Source of the DNA: an uncultured Lachnospiraceae bacterium
Lineage (GTDB): Bacteria > Bacillota > Clostridia > Lachnospirales > Lachnospiraceae
DNA length: 47,270 nucleotides
NCBI GenBank assembly: GCA_902792005.1
Contig: CADAXW010000007.1
Coordinates: 1 to 47,270 of the forward strand
Reading direction: 5' to 3'
Within the stretch, counting starts at the first letter, position 1; each line of letters begins with the position of its first letter. Positions 25,725 through 34,016 of the stretch are shown here, one piece after another. The position numbers and the translations under genes were made by a program. The notes beneath the pieces were generated by a model. The model searched no databases, was not told where the DNA came from, and saw only the letters and a program-made list of their open reading frames with translations.

Positions 25725-25999
25725 GTTCGAAGAAGCATAATAATGCCGATGCTGTGCAGGAGGAAGAAGGCATGGACGAAGCGGCAGTCAATGCCGAGCT
25801 GGAGCTTCTGGTGAAAAAGCAGAAGAAAATGAAGCGCGGGCTTGCGATCTTTGGCCTGGCGATCATGGCTGTCCTGGTGATCTGTCTTATCATCTGCCTC
25901 ATTACGGGAAGCGAGCTTACCACTGCAGTTTTATTCTGTACGATTCTTTATCCGATCCTGCTTTATCTGTTTCTTTGGGTGAAGAAGGTTTTTTCTTGA
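25721..25999 (+). CDS. Small two-helix membrane protein
   Basis: 92 residues. A charged N-terminal half (KKHNNADAVQEEEG ... LELLVKKQKKMKRG) is followed by two membrane helices (about 42-62 and 66-88) and a lysine end. It is translationally coupled to rarA by an ATGA overlap, with GGAGG before the ATG. I recognise no family. Confidence 0.72.
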   Translation: MSSKKHNNADAVQEEEGMDEAAVNAELELLVKKQKKMKRGLAIFGLAIMAVLVICLIICLITGSELTTAVLFCTILYPILLYLFLWVKKVFS

Positions 26000-26024
26000 A
26001 AGGTGATGGAGTATTTGATATAAT
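25996..26024 (+). promoter_or_regulatory. Promoter of the SEC-C protein gene
   Basis: TTGAAA (25996-26001) overlapping the stop of the previous gene, a 17-base spacer, and a perfect TATAAT (26019-26024). Confidence 0.75.
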
Positions 26025-26092
26025 ACACGTCAGTGTTGCCGGAGAAACGGCATACCTTATCAAACTATTTGTTATGTAGAAGGAGATGGAGT

Positions 26093-26599
26093 ATGGGACT
26101 TCTGAAAGATTGGCGTGATCATGCTTATGGTCTGGATGAGAGAACACCTGAGGCGCAGAAATTCTGGAAGGATTATTTTCTGGTGGAGAAAGGGATCTAT
26201 GAGCAGATCCTTCAGGATCCGACACAGAAGATCGAAGGAACGGTAAAGAGCCTTGCTGAGACCTATAATACGGACATTGAGACCATGACAGGCTTCCTGG
26301 ATGGAATCAATGACAGTCTTGTGAAGGAAAATGATCTGGATAACATGGAGGAGGATACTCCGCTGGAGTTAGAGATTGATACGGAGAAGCTTTACATGAA
26401 CATGGTTCAGTGTAATGCGGAGTGGCTGTATACGCTTCCTCAGTGGGATGCGATCTACACAAAGGAGGAGCAGGAGGCGCTCTACAAGAAGGAAAAGTCC
26501 TCCCATACCATTGTTAAGCCGCCGAAGATCGGCAGAAATGATCCGTGTCCGTGTGGATCCGGAAAGAAATATAAGAAGTGCTGCGGCATGAATGCCTAG
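26093..26599 (+). CDS. SEC-C metal-binding motif protein
   Basis: 168 residues from ATG 26093 with AAGGAGA upstream; a longer reading from 26033 would start right after the -10 box. The C-terminus is the zinc-binding SEC-C motif as found in Sec[21 protein letters not shown]. The first 130 residues are helical ([18 protein letters not shown]...) and match nothing I can name. SEC-C proteins outside SecA are often ribosome- or nucleic-acid-associated, but no function is set for this type. Confidence 0.85.
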   Translation: MGLLKDWRDHAYGLDERTPEAQKFWKDYFLVEKGIYEQILQDPTQKIEGTVKSLAETYNTDIETMTGFLDGINDSLVKENDLDNMEEDTPLELEIDTEKLYMNMVQCNAEWLYTLPQWDAIYTKEEQEALYKKEKSSHTIVKPPKIGRNDPCPCGSGKKYKKCCGMNA

Positions 26600-26633
26600 C
26601 ATTTAGATGGAGTTATTCCGAAACAGATGATCA

Positions 26634-26671
26634 GGGAGTTGCCGGGAACCGAAACGGGCGGCTCCCTTTTT
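26634..26671 (+). terminator. Terminator between the SEC-C gene and the helicase gene
   Basis: GGGAGTTGCC (26634-26643) pairs with GGCGGCTCCC (26657-26666) over ten pairs including two G-U pairs, followed by T5. It separates the two genes and argues against translation of the helicase from the in-frame ATG at 26627. Confidence 0.85.
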
Positions 26672-26755
26672 GTACGATACAGACGGCTGCGCAGCATAGA
26701 ATCGATATTTTTTCGAGAAATATTCGTTATATATTCAGAAACAGGAGATCAGGAT

Positions 26756-28603
26756 TTGACCTTTAATGACGAACAGCAGGAGGCAATTGAATGGTTCCGT
26801 GGACCCTTGCTGGTCCTGGGGACGCCGGGTTCGGGTAAGACCACGGTGATCCTTCACAGAGTGAAGCGTCTGGTGAAGGAGCATGGTGTGATCCCCCGCT
26901 GTATCCTGGTGATCACCTTTACCAGGGCGGCGGCGCAGTCCATGCAGAGACGTTATGAAGCTATGGACGGAGTGTCCGGCGGAGTGCGTTTTTCCACCTT
27001 CCATGCCTTCTTTTACTGGGTCATCCGGACGGCATACAAGCTACCCCAGGAGGCGGTTCTCACGGAGGATGAACGCTGTAAGTGGATCCGTGGGATCCTG
27101 ACGGACCTGTCTCCGGAATACGGAAACAGCGAGGAGACACTGGGCAGCGTGCTTCGCCAGATGGATCTTATCACCAACGACATGATCAACCTGGAGGATT
27201 ATTACAGCACGGACCTTCCGGCAGAGGAGTTCCGAACCCTGTGCAGGCGATTCCGGGAACGGAAAAAGCGGGAGCGCCGGATCGACTTCAATGATATGAT
27301 GGAAATGTGCTACGAACTCCTGTCGGAGCGGCAGGATATCCTTGACCGGCTCAGGGAAATGTATCCCTTTATCCTGGTGGATGAGTATCAGGATACCAAC
27401 CGGATCCAGTATGAGATCCTGAAGCTGCTGGTACGCCCCGGGAACAATCTGTTTGCGGTGGGAGATGATGATCAGTCGATCTATGGCTTCCGCGGCGCAA
27501 GACCGGATATCATGCTTTCCTTTGGAAAGGAATTTCCGGAAGGAAAAACCATAACCCTCAGCGTGAATTATCGCTGTCCGGCATTCATTACAGATACGGG
27601 GGCCAGGCTGATCCGGAATAACCGGCATCGCTATGAGAAGACCCTCCGTTCTGCGAAGAAGGGAAGCGAGGGGGATGCAGTCCGCATCCTGACGCCCCGG
27701 AATGATAAGGAGGAGCATGCCCTGATCCTGGGCTCGATCCGGGATGCGGTAAGACGCGGCGTTCCCTATGAGGAGATCGCTGTTTTGTATCGGACCAACC
27801 GGGATCCCCGCGGACTGGCATTTTTGCTTCGGGATGAGGGAATCCCCTACGAGATGAAGGATATGCTTCCCAACATTTTCGATCATACAGCCATATCCCC
27901 CATCATGGATTATCTGTATTTTGCTGCCGGACACCGGGAACGCAGCCGGTTTCTTCGGATCATGAACAAGCCGGTGCGGTATATCCGCAGGAATCTCCTT
28001 CAGGAGGAAGAGGTGGATCTGATCCGGCTTACCTCGAGAGTACGGGGACAGGAATATCTGGAGCAAAATGTACAAAAGCTCCGGGAGGCAATGCGAAGGA
28101 TCAAAACATTGCCGCCTATGCCGGCGATCCACTATATCCGGAAGGCAGTCCGGTATGAAAACTGGATGCTGGAGGAGGCGGAGCGGCGGTCCCTCGACAG
28201 TGAAGAGATCCTGGATCTTATGGAGGAACTGCAATCCATGGCCGAGCCCTACGATACCATAGAGGATTTTCTTCTTTTTGCGGAGGCATATACAGAGCTT
28301 CTGAAAGAGGAAAACAGGAAGCGGGAGAGCAGGAATCAGGAGAAACGCGGCGTACAGATGATGACACTCCACAGCGCCAAGGGACTTGAGTTTCAGCAGG
28401 TGCACATCCTGGATGCAGTTGAGGGGGTTATCCCTCATAAAAAGGCGAAAACGGAACCTGCCATAGAGGAAGAACGAAGGATGTTCTACGTGGGGATCAC
28501 CCGGGCCAGCGAGGCCCTGACGATCTATGCTCCGAAAATGATGGGAAAAAAGGCGGTCCGCCCGTCTGTCTTTCTGGATGAGTTGATAAAGAAGGAGATT
28601 TAA
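26756..28603 (+). CDS. UvrD/PcrA-type superfamily 1 DNA helicase
   Basis: 615 residues from TTG 26756, with AGGAG eight bases upstream and the family start TFNDEQQEAIEWFRGPLLVLG. An in-frame ATG at 26627 would add 43 unrelated residues and lies before the terminator hairpin. Motifs: Walker A GTPGSGKTT, Ia ITFTRAAA, II ILVDEYQDTN, III GDDDQSIYGFRGA, IV LSVNYRC, V MMTLHSAKGLEFQQV and VI VGITRASEAL. It is somewhat shorter than PcrA (about 730) and lacks its C-terminal tail. A 3'-5' helicase in repair is expected. The chorismate mutase gene starts two bases after its stop. Confidence 0.92.
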   Translation: MTFNDEQQEAIEWFRGPLLVLGTPGSGKTTVILHRVKRLVKEHGVIPRCILVITFTRAAAQSMQRRYEAMDGVSGGVRFSTFHAFFYWVIRTAYKLPQEAVLTEDERCKWIRGILTDLSPEYGNSEETLGSVLRQMDLITNDMINLEDYYSTDLPAEEFRTLCRRFRERKKRERRIDFNDMMEMCYELLSERQDILDRLREMYPFILVDEYQDTNRIQYEILKLLVRPGNNLFAVGDDDQSIYGFRGARPDIMLSFGKEFPEGKTITLSVNYRCPAFITDTGARLIRNNRHRYEKTLRSAKKGSEGDAVRILTPRNDKEEHALILGSIRDAVRRGVPYEEIAVLYRTNRDPRGLAFLLRDEGIPYEMKDMLPNIFDHTAISPIMDYLYFAAGHRERSRFLRIMNKPVRYIRRNLLQEEEVDLIRLTSRVRGQEYLEQNVQKLREAMRRIKTLPPMPAIHYIRKAVRYENWMLEEAERRSLDSEEILDLMEELQSMAEPYDTIEDFLLFAEAYTELLKEENRKRESRNQEKRGVQMMTLHSAKGLEFQQVHILDAVEGVIPHKKAKTEPAIEEERRMFYVGITRASEALTIYAPKMMGKKAVRPSVFLDELIKKEI

Positions 28604-28604
28604 C

Positions 28605-28904
28605 ATGGAAACAGAGAAATTAACCCTGGAAGAGATCAGAGCCAGGATCGACGTGATCGACAGTGAGATGAAACAGCTGTTCCTCAGCCGTATGGAAATG
28701 TCGGACGCCGTGGCTTTACTGAAGGCAGAGTCCGGAGATCCGGTTTATCGTCCGGAGCGGGAGAAGGCAATGCTGGACAGACTGGCGGTAGATGTGGAGC
28801 CGAGATTTCAGAATTCCTATATCCGTTTTTTAAAGGAGATCCTGGATATCAGCAAGGAATATCAGCAGGATAAGCTGAGCAGACTGAAAAGTCAGAAGCA
28901 ATAA
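28605..28904 (+). CDS. Chorismate mutase (AroQ type)
   Basis: 99 residues, all-helical AroQ fold: LEEIRARIDVIDSEMKQLFLSRMEMSDAVALLK (in two helices) with the active-site Arg (RARIDVID), Arg (SRMEM), Lys (LLKAES) and the VYRPEREKAMLDRL segment. It converts chorismate to prephenate for Phe and Tyr synthesis. AAGGAG stands before the ATG, inside the helicase gene end, so the two are co-transcribed, though unrelated in function. Confidence 0.92.
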   Translation: METEKLTLEEIRARIDVIDSEMKQLFLSRMEMSDAVALLKAESGDPVYRPEREKAMLDRLAVDVEPRFQNSYIRFLKEILDISKEYQQDKLSRLKSQKQ

Positions 28905-28906
28905 AA

Positions 28907-28928
28907 AAATGATCCGCCGGGATCATTT
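28907..28928 (+). terminator. Weak hairpin after chorismate mutase
   Basis: AAATGATCC / GGATCATTT form a nine-pair stem with a four-base loop immediately after the stop. It is preceded by A7 but not followed by a clean T-run on the plus strand, so termination is uncertain. Confidence 0.45.
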
Positions 28929-28952
28929 GATTTAAGAAAGGTTTTTATTTTT

Positions 28953-29020
28953 GTGAGCCCGGCATTTGAATCGTTATTTTTTTCATAAGGGAGTACCGGA
29001 AAAGCTCATGTCGGGCTCAC
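28953..29020. other. Structured intergenic element of unknown type
   Basis: GTGAGCCCGGCA (28953-28964) pairs with TGTCGGGCTCAC (29009-29020) over 12 pairs with one G-U, enclosing a 44-base loop that includes T7 and GGGAGTACCGG. It lies between chorismate mutase and the DtxR-type regulator, upstream of the latter's best promoter. I recognise no riboswitch or transposon end in it. Confidence 0.5.
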
Positions 29021-29023
29021 GGT

Positions 29024-29039
29024 GTTAGTATAGACTAAC
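29024..29039. promoter_or_regulatory. Palindrome resembling a DtxR/MntR-family operator
   Basis: GTTAGT-ATAG-ACTAAC is a palindrome with six-base arms. Operators of the DtxR/IdeR family contain TTAG...CTAA half-sites, and a DtxR-type gene lies 115 bases downstream. It sits about 50 bases upstream of that gene's -35 box. Binding is inferred only. Confidence 0.5.
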
Positions 29040-29089
29040 ATGGGGTAGATGTCAAGAACTTTTCGGGATTTTCTTTTCCTTTCTTTTCC

Positions 29090-29118
29090 TTGCCACATTT
29101 CTGTAGTTTTGTTATAAT
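29090..29118 (+). promoter_or_regulatory. Promoter of the DtxR-type regulator gene
   Basis: TTGCCA (29090-29095), a 17-base spacer and a perfect TATAAT (29113-29118), 36 bases before the ATG. Confidence 0.78.
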
Positions 29119-29154
29119 CGTTTACAGTGATTTTTTGTTTCGTGGGAGAAGGGT

Positions 29155-29553
29155 ATGCATAATATAAAATCAAACGAATCCATGGAGAATTATCTGGAAG
29201 CGATCCTTATGCTTTCGGAAAAACTGCCGGTTGTTCGTGCGGTTGATGTAGCGAATGAATTAGACTTTAAAAAATCAAGTGTCAGCATAGCGATGAAAAA
29301 CCTTCGAGGAAAGAATCTCATCACGGTCACGGACGCGGGTTATATCTATCTGACAGAGGAAGGGCATGCGATCGCCGAATCGATCTATGAACGTCATAAA
29401 CTGATCTCCAGGTTTTTTATGGAGCTTGGAGTCAGTGAAGAAAATGCCATTGAGGATGCATGCCGTATGGAGCATGTGATCAGCCAGGAGAGCTTTGAAG
29501 CATTGAAAAAGCATTGTGAGGCCCATTTTGGAGAAGCAGGAACGAAGAAGTAA
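29155..29553 (+). CDS. DtxR/MntR family metal-dependent transcriptional regulator
   Basis: 132 residues. The N-terminal winged helix (about 1-65) has NYLEAILMLSEKLPVVRAVDVANEL, KKSSVSIAMKNLRGKNLI and the wing YIYLTEEGHAIAESIYERH. The metal and dimer domain follows with LISRFFMELGVSEENAIEDACRMEHVIS (in two helices), carrying the E, C, E and H ligand positions. There is no SH3-like third domain, as in MntR rather than DtxR. It probably senses Mn(II) or Fe(II). No transporter gene lies nearby. Confidence 0.92.
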   Translation: MHNIKSNESMENYLEAILMLSEKLPVVRAVDVANELDFKKSSVSIAMKNLRGKNLITVTDAGYIYLTEEGHAIAESIYERHKLISRFFMELGVSEENAIEDACRMEHVISQESFEALKKHCEAHFGEAGTKK

Positions 29554-29566
29554 ATATATTAACACT

Positions 29567-29602
29567 ATACAGAACCCCCTTTTCAGGAGGCTCTGTATTT
29601 TT
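29567..29602 (+). terminator. Terminator after the DtxR-type gene
   Basis: ATACAGA-a-CC-c-CCT pairs with AGG-a-GG-c-TCTGTAT around a TTTC loop, followed by T5, 14 bases after the stop. Confidence 0.78.
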
Positions 29603-29644
29603 GCGTAACCCATCGAAAAATCATTTACCCTAACGGAGAGAGAA

Positions 29645-30898
29645 ATGAAAGACGACGAGAAGAAGAACGATCAGGAGTTTGAAGAGACCGGAGCGTATGA
29701 GGAGACTCAGGCACAGGAGGAGTCCGGTGCGTATGAGGAGACTCAGGCACAGGAGGAGACCGGTGACGCAATTGATTCCTACGACACAGAGGAGCCTTAC
29801 GTAGTTGAGGAATTGCCGGAAGGCGGAAAGAAGCGTGGCTGGAAATCCCTGTCCAAATTGTCACGGGTTTTGATCATTGTCGGAGGCGTGATCGTTCTGC
29901 TTGCGCTGGGCGTTTTTATTGCCATAAAGATATATCTCGGAAGGATCAACCGGATCGAAGAGAGAGAACGTACACCGAGAGAACAGGAGACATTTGAAAC
30001 CTCCACAGGAACGGACGAGGATACCATCAAGGCGGATCAGGTCAACTGGGATAAGCTGTATGAAGCTGTAAAGCAGGATAAGGATATCAAGAACATCATC
30101 CTTATCGGACAGGATCGGAGACCCGGAGATACCAACCCGGCACGTTCCGATACCATGATCCTCTGCAGCATCAATAAGAAGACTAATAAGATCACGCTGA
30201 TTTCCTTCATGCGTGATATGTATGTTCCCATTCCGGGATACAGTGATAACCGGATCAACGCAGCCTATAATTACGGCGGAGCTTCTCTTCTAAAGGAAAC
30301 CATCCAGCAGGACTTCGGTATTGTGATCGACAATGCCATTGAGGTGGACTTTGAAGGCTTTATCAAGGCCATGACCTCCGTGGGAGATCTTGAGATCGAG
30401 CTTTCACAGGCAGAGGCTGACTATCTGAATGAGATCGGACCGGTCATGAACCGTGAGGCAGGTCTGGCGGATGGCGTCTGGAATCTGAAGGAGGGAAAGA
30501 ATCTGCTCCGTCCGGATCAGGCGCTGGCTTATTCCAGAACCAGAAAGGTGGGTCGTTCCGACTGGGAGCGTACAGACAGACAGAGACGTGTGATCATGGC
30601 AGCCTTTGAGAAAATGCTTACCATGAGTCTTTCTGACATGATGGATCTGGTCAATGCGGTAATCCCGTATTTTGCTACGGATATGACGGATTCCGAGATC
30701 CTTGGATATGTGTACTACATCGCCAAGGAGGGGATCCATGTAGGCGAGAATCTCAGGTTACCGGCAGATGGTGCCTATACAAATGAGCGAATCAATAATA
30801 TGGCGGTTCTGGTTCCGAATCTGCAGAAAAACAATGAGATCCTGAAGAAGGCATTGTATCCGGATCAGACAACGGAGAACAGCACAGAACAGCATTAA
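29645..30898 (+). CDS. LytR-CpsA-Psr (LCP) family protein
   Basis: 417 residues. A cytoplasmic Glu/Gln-rich tail (1-60) holds two copies of a 12-residue unit, followed by a membrane helix (about 74-96) and the extracellular LCP domain. Landmarks are NIILIGQDRRPGDTNPARSDTMIL (in two parts), ISFMRDMYVPIPG, RINAAYNYGG, VDFEGF and QALAYSRTRKVG...DWERTDRQRRV, including the arginines and aspartates that bind the lipid pyrophosphate. LCP proteins transfer undecaprenyl-linked polymers (teichoic acid or capsule) to peptidoglycan. GGAG lies before the ATG. The next gene starts 21 bases downstream. Confidence 0.93.
   Translation: MKDDEKKNDQEFEETGAYEETQAQEESGAYEETQAQEETGDAIDSYDTEEPYVVEELPEGGKKRGWKSLSKLSRVLIIVGGVIVLLALGVFIAIKIYLGRINRIEERERTPREQETFETSTGTDEDTIKADQVNWDKLYEAVKQDKDIKNIILIGQDRRPGDTNPARSDTMILCSINKKTNKITLISFMRDMYVPIPGYSDNRINAAYNYGGASLLKETIQQDFGIVIDNAIEVDFEGFIKAMTSVGDLEIELSQAEADYLNEIGPVMNREAGLADGVWNLKEGKNLLRPDQALAYSRTRKVGRSDWERTDRQRRVIMAAFEKMLTMSLSDMMDLVNAVIPYFATDMTDSEILGYVYYIAKEGIHVGENLRLPADGAYTNERINNMAVLVPNLQKNNEILKKALYPDQTTENSTEQH
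29690..29761 (+). repeat. 36-base direct duplication in the LCP gene
   Basis: Two adjacent 36-base units encode GAYEETQAQEES and GAYEETQAQEET, with only a few base differences. They lengthen the cytoplasmic tail and keep the frame. Confidence 0.9.
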
Positions 30899-30919
30899 TC
30901 GGAGATCAAAAGGGGTTCT

Positions 30920-32398
30920 ATGGAGAAGGAGCAGTATGACATCATAATCATTGGCGCCGGCGTTGTCGGATGCGCTGCCGCAAGAGAGCTTTCCCGGCTG
31001 GATGCAAGGATCCTGGTCCTGGAGAAGGAGGAGGATGTATGCTCCGGAACATCCAAGGCAAACAGTGCCATCATTCATGCCGGTCATGATGCGGCGAGCG
31101 GAAGCCGGAAGGCAGCCATGAATGTACGTGGATCGGTCCTGATGGAATCGCTGTCCGAGGAGCTGGATATCCCCTATAAGAAAAACGGCGCATTTGTCAT
31201 ATGCTTTGAAGAGGAGAACATGCCGAAACTCCGGGAACTGCTGGAGCGTGGACAGAAGAATGGCGTAAAGGGTCTTCGGATCATTTCCGGAGAGGAAGCG
31301 CGTCGGATGGAGCCCTGTCTTTCAGAAGAGGTTGCAGGAGCTCTTTATGCACCTTCAAGCGCCATCTGTGATCCCTTTCTCATGACAGTGGCATTTGCCG
31401 AAAATGCGGCGCTGAACGGGGCCGAGTTCCGATTCCTGACAGAGGTTACCTCCGTCAGAAAAACGGAGTCCGGTTTTACTCTGGAGACCAACCGGGGTGC
31501 ACTGGATGCAAAAATGATCGTAAATGCGGCGGGTCTTTATTCCGACCGTATTCACAATATGGTTTCTAACCGGAAGCTTCATATCACTCCGAGGCGGGGG
31601 GAATATCAGCTTCTGGATCAGGAGGTGGGTGGACTGGTGAGCCATACCATCTTTCAGCTTCCCACGGAAAAAGGAAAAGGAACACTTGTAACGCCTACGG
31701 TTCACGGCAATCTTATGGTGGGACCGAATGCGATTGCAGTCGATACTCCGGAGAATACGGATTCCTCTTCGGAGGGTATTTCCTATGTGCAGTCTCAGGG
31801 AAAAAGGAGCGTTCCGGCGCTGGACTTCCGGTATGTGATCACTGCATTTGCGGGAAACCGGTCTACGGAGGATGGAAGAGATTTTATCCTGGGACAGCCC
31901 AGAAGAGAGGATGGAACCATTGAGGTGCCGGGCTTCTTTGACGCAGCGGGGATCGAATCCCCTGGGCTCTCCGGAGCGCCGGCCATTGCAGAGTATCTGC
32001 TGAAGGAAGTGGAAGAAACCGGATGCTTTTCAAGAAAACAGGATTTCCGGCCTCGGCGGAAGGGGATCCTCTGCCCGAAGAACCTTTCTTTGGAAGAGAG
32101 AAATGCGCTGATCCAAAGAGATCCCGCCTATGGCCGCGTGGTATGCCGCTGTGAAGAGGTAACAGAGGGCGAGATCATCGATGCGATTCGTCGGCCGGTG
32201 GGAGCCGTGTCCATGGATGGAGTGAAACGTCGGGTGCGCCAGGGAATGGGGCGCTGCCAGGCGGGCTTCTGCACTCCCAGAACCCTGGAGATCCTTGCCC
32301 GGGAGCTGGATTGCTCCATGGAGGAGATCTGTAAGAATCGTCCGGGCTCCGAGCTTCTGATCCGGGAAGCGGGAAGGGAGGACAGCCATGGAGAGTAG
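30920..32398 (+). CDS. GlpA-like FAD-dependent dehydrogenase with C-terminal BFD-type [2Fe-2S] domain
   Basis: 492 residues. The Rossmann FAD site is IIIIGAGVVGCAAARELSR and the family motif GTSKANSAIIHAGHDA follows, as in anaerobic glycerol-3-phosphate dehydrogenase GlpA and L-2-hydroxyglutarate oxidase types. The C-terminal 90 residues are a BFD-like domain with cysteines in VVCRCEEVTEGE and MGRCQAGFC, expected to bind [2Fe-2S]. With the next two genes it forms the clostridial three-gene set generally annotated as glycerol-3-phosphate dehydrogenase. No glycerol kinase or facilitator is nearby, so the substrate is not proven. It overlaps the next gene by 11 bases. Confidence 0.88.
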   Translation: MEKEQYDIIIIGAGVVGCAAARELSRLDARILVLEKEEDVCSGTSKANSAIIHAGHDAASGSRKAAMNVRGSVLMESLSEELDIPYKKNGAFVICFEEENMPKLRELLERGQKNGVKGLRIISGEEARRMEPCLSEEVAGALYAPSSAICDPFLMTVAFAENAALNGAEFRFLTEVTSVRKTESGFTLETNRGALDAKMIVNAAGLYSDRIHNMVSNRKLHITPRRGEYQLLDQEVGGLVSHTIFQLPTEKGKGTLVTPTVHGNLMVGPNAIAVDTPENTDSSSEGISYVQSQGKRSVPALDFRYVITAFAGNRSTEDGRDFILGQPRREDGTIEVPGFFDAAGIESPGLSGAPAIAEYLLKEVEETGCFSRKQDFRPRRKGILCPKNLSLEERNALIQRDPAYGRVVCRCEEVTEGEIIDAIRRPVGAVSMDGVKRRVRQGMGRCQAGFCTPRTLEILARELDCSMEEICKNRPGSELLIREAGREDSHGE

Positions 32399-33638
32399 AG
32401 CACTTGTGATCATCGGCGGAGGGCCTGCCGGATTGGCTGCGGCCGTATCTGCCCGGGAAGCAGGAGAGAAGGATATCCTTCTGCTGGAGCGGGATGTGCG
32501 GCTGGGAGGAATCCTGAACCAGTGTATCCATAATGGCTTTGGCCTTCATCGATTTAAAGAAGAACTGACCGGACCGGAATATGCGGACCGTTATATCAAA
32601 CTGGCGGAGGAAGCCGGCATCGATTTCCGGCTGGAATCCATCGTTCTGGATATCACGCCGGAACGTGTCATTACCTATGTGAGCCCGAAGGAGGGCGTGG
32701 TTCAGCTGCAGGCAGGAGCAGTCATCCTTGCCATGGGCTGCAGAGAACGCCCCAGAGGAGCTCTGAATACCCCCGGCAGCCGTCCGGCGGGCATTTATAC
32801 GGCAGGAACCGCTCAGAGACTCATCAACATAGAAGGAAAGATGGTGGGACGCCGCGTGGTGATCCTTGGGTCCGGAGATATCGGACTGATCATGGCGCGC
32901 CGTATGACACTGGAGGGTGCAAAGGTCCTTGCCGTCGCAGAGATCATGCCCTATTCCGGTGGCCTGAGACGTAATATAGAACAGTGCCTGAATGATTTCG
33001 GGATCCCGCTGCTCCTGTCGCATACCGTATCAAGGATCGACGGACGCAGCCGCGTGACCGGGATCGAGATATCAAAGGTGGATGAAAAACGGGCCGTGAT
33101 CCCCGGGACAGAGCAGTACTTCGAGTGTGATACCCTGCTGCTTTCCTGTGGACTGCTTCCCGAAAATGAACTGAGCAGGTCAGCAGGCGTTACGCTGTCC
33201 CGTGTGACGGGAGGCCCGGTGGTGGACGACCGTTTCATGACAGTCATTCCCGGGATCTTTGCCTGCGGAAATGTACTCCATGTCCATGATCTGGTGGACT
33301 ATGTCTCTGATGAGTCAGGCAGTGCCGGAAGAGCAGCTGCGGCCTGGCTGAGCGAAGGTTGGGAGCAGGAGAAGCAGAATCTGATCCCCATCTCCTGCGA
33401 AGGCGGGGTGCGGTATACCGTGCCGGCGGGACTCAGACCGGATGCGCTGAAGGAACCTGTGACGGTTCGGTTCCGGGTGGCAGATGTGTACCGGGACAAG
33501 AAGCTTTGTGTTTACTATGATGACAACCGGGTGATGCAGATCCCGAAGCGTGTGCTTGCGCCCGGAGAAATGGAGACCTGTAAGCTGAAGCCTGCGGAAG
33601 CCCAGGTCGCCTCCGTACGTATCGTTCTGGAGGATTAG
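32388..33638 (+). CDS. NAD(P)/FAD-dependent oxidoreductase (GlpB-position subunit)
   Basis: 416 residues. The FAD motif is ALVIIGGGPAGLAAAVSARE, there is a GGILNQCIHNGFG segment, a second dinucleotide site (RRVVILGSGDIGLIMARR) and the C-terminal FAD motif VIPGIFACGNVLHVHD. It is a pyridine-nucleotide-disulfide-oxidoreductase-fold protein without the redox CxxxxC pair. As part of the three-gene set it probably passes electrons between the GlpA-like subunit and NAD or a quinone-free acceptor. GGAGG precedes its ATG inside the previous gene. Confidence 0.88.
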   Translation: MESRALVIIGGGPAGLAAAVSAREAGEKDILLLERDVRLGGILNQCIHNGFGLHRFKEELTGPEYADRYIKLAEEAGIDFRLESIVLDITPERVITYVSPKEGVVQLQAGAVILAMGCRERPRGALNTPGSRPAGIYTAGTAQRLINIEGKMVGRRVVILGSGDIGLIMARRMTLEGAKVLAVAEIMPYSGGLRRNIEQCLNDFGIPLLLSHTVSRIDGRSRVTGIEISKVDEKRAVIPGTEQYFECDTLLLSCGLLPENELSRSAGVTLSRVTGGPVVDDRFMTVIPGIFACGNVLHVHDLVDYVSDESGSAGRAAAAWLSEGWEQEKQNLIPISCEGGVRYTVPAGLRPDALKEPVTVRFRVADVYRDKKLCVYYDDNRVMQIPKRVLAPGEMETCKLKPAEAQVASVRIVLED

Positions 33639-33641
33639 CCT

Positions 33642-34001
33642 ATGATAGAGAGAACACTTACCTGTATCAAATGTCCTCTCGGCTGTCAGCTGTCGGTGAC
33701 GGTGGATGACGCCGGAGCGGTCACAGTGACCGGGAATACCTGCCCCAGAGGAGCGGCATACGGAGAGGAAGAGGTGGTCCGTCCCATGCGGACCGTTACC
33801 GGATCCGTCCGGGTATCCGGAGGAGAACTTCCGCTCTGCTCTGTGAAAACGGCAGGGGATATCCCGAAGGACAGGATATTTGAAGTAATGAAGGAAATAA
33901 GATCGGTGCGGCTTACCGCACCGGTGGAGATCGGACAGACGGTGATCGAGGATGCTGCCGGAACAGGTGTGGCTGTGGTGGCAACCCGCTCCGTGAGATA
34001 G
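33642..34001 (+). CDS. DUF1667 protein, third subunit of the GlpA-like oxidoreductase set
   Basis: 119 residues, beginning three bases after the previous stop. The N-terminus has the cysteine motif TCIKCPLGCQL and a further CPRG, typical of DUF1667 and probably a metal or iron-sulfur site. The rest is VVRPMRTVTGSVRV, VKTAGDIPKDRIFEVMKEI and a final beta strand. DUF1667 always accompanies the two flavoproteins in Clostridia as far as I recall. Its role is taken to be electron transfer or assembly. Confidence 0.88.
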   Translation: MIERTLTCIKCPLGCQLSVTVDDAGAVTVTGNTCPRGAAYGEEEVVRPMRTVTGSVRVSGGELPLCSVKTAGDIPKDRIFEVMKEIRSVRLTAPVEIGQTVIEDAAGTGVAVVATRSVR

Positions 34002-34016
34002 CAAGAAGCGACGCAT

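Noticed and set aside
26627-26755. Upstream ATG for the helicase gene.
   Set aside because: It lies ahead of a strong terminator hairpin, adds 43 residues unlike any helicase, and lacks a ribosome site. TTG 26756 has AGGAG at the right distance.
27041-28606. Long minus-strand open frame opposite the UvrD-type helicase gene (also 12281-13399, 35752-37179, 44908-46278).
   Set aside because: These lie antisense to clear genes, have no ribosome sites and read as shadow translations (His/Leu/Ile-rich with no family motifs). They arise from the codon bias of the real genes.
28953-29020. Manganese (yybP-ykoY) riboswitch because of the GGGAGTA in the loop and the neighbouring metal regulator.
   Set aside because: The remaining conserved core of that riboswitch is not recognisable, and the element lies upstream of the regulator's promoter rather than in its leader.
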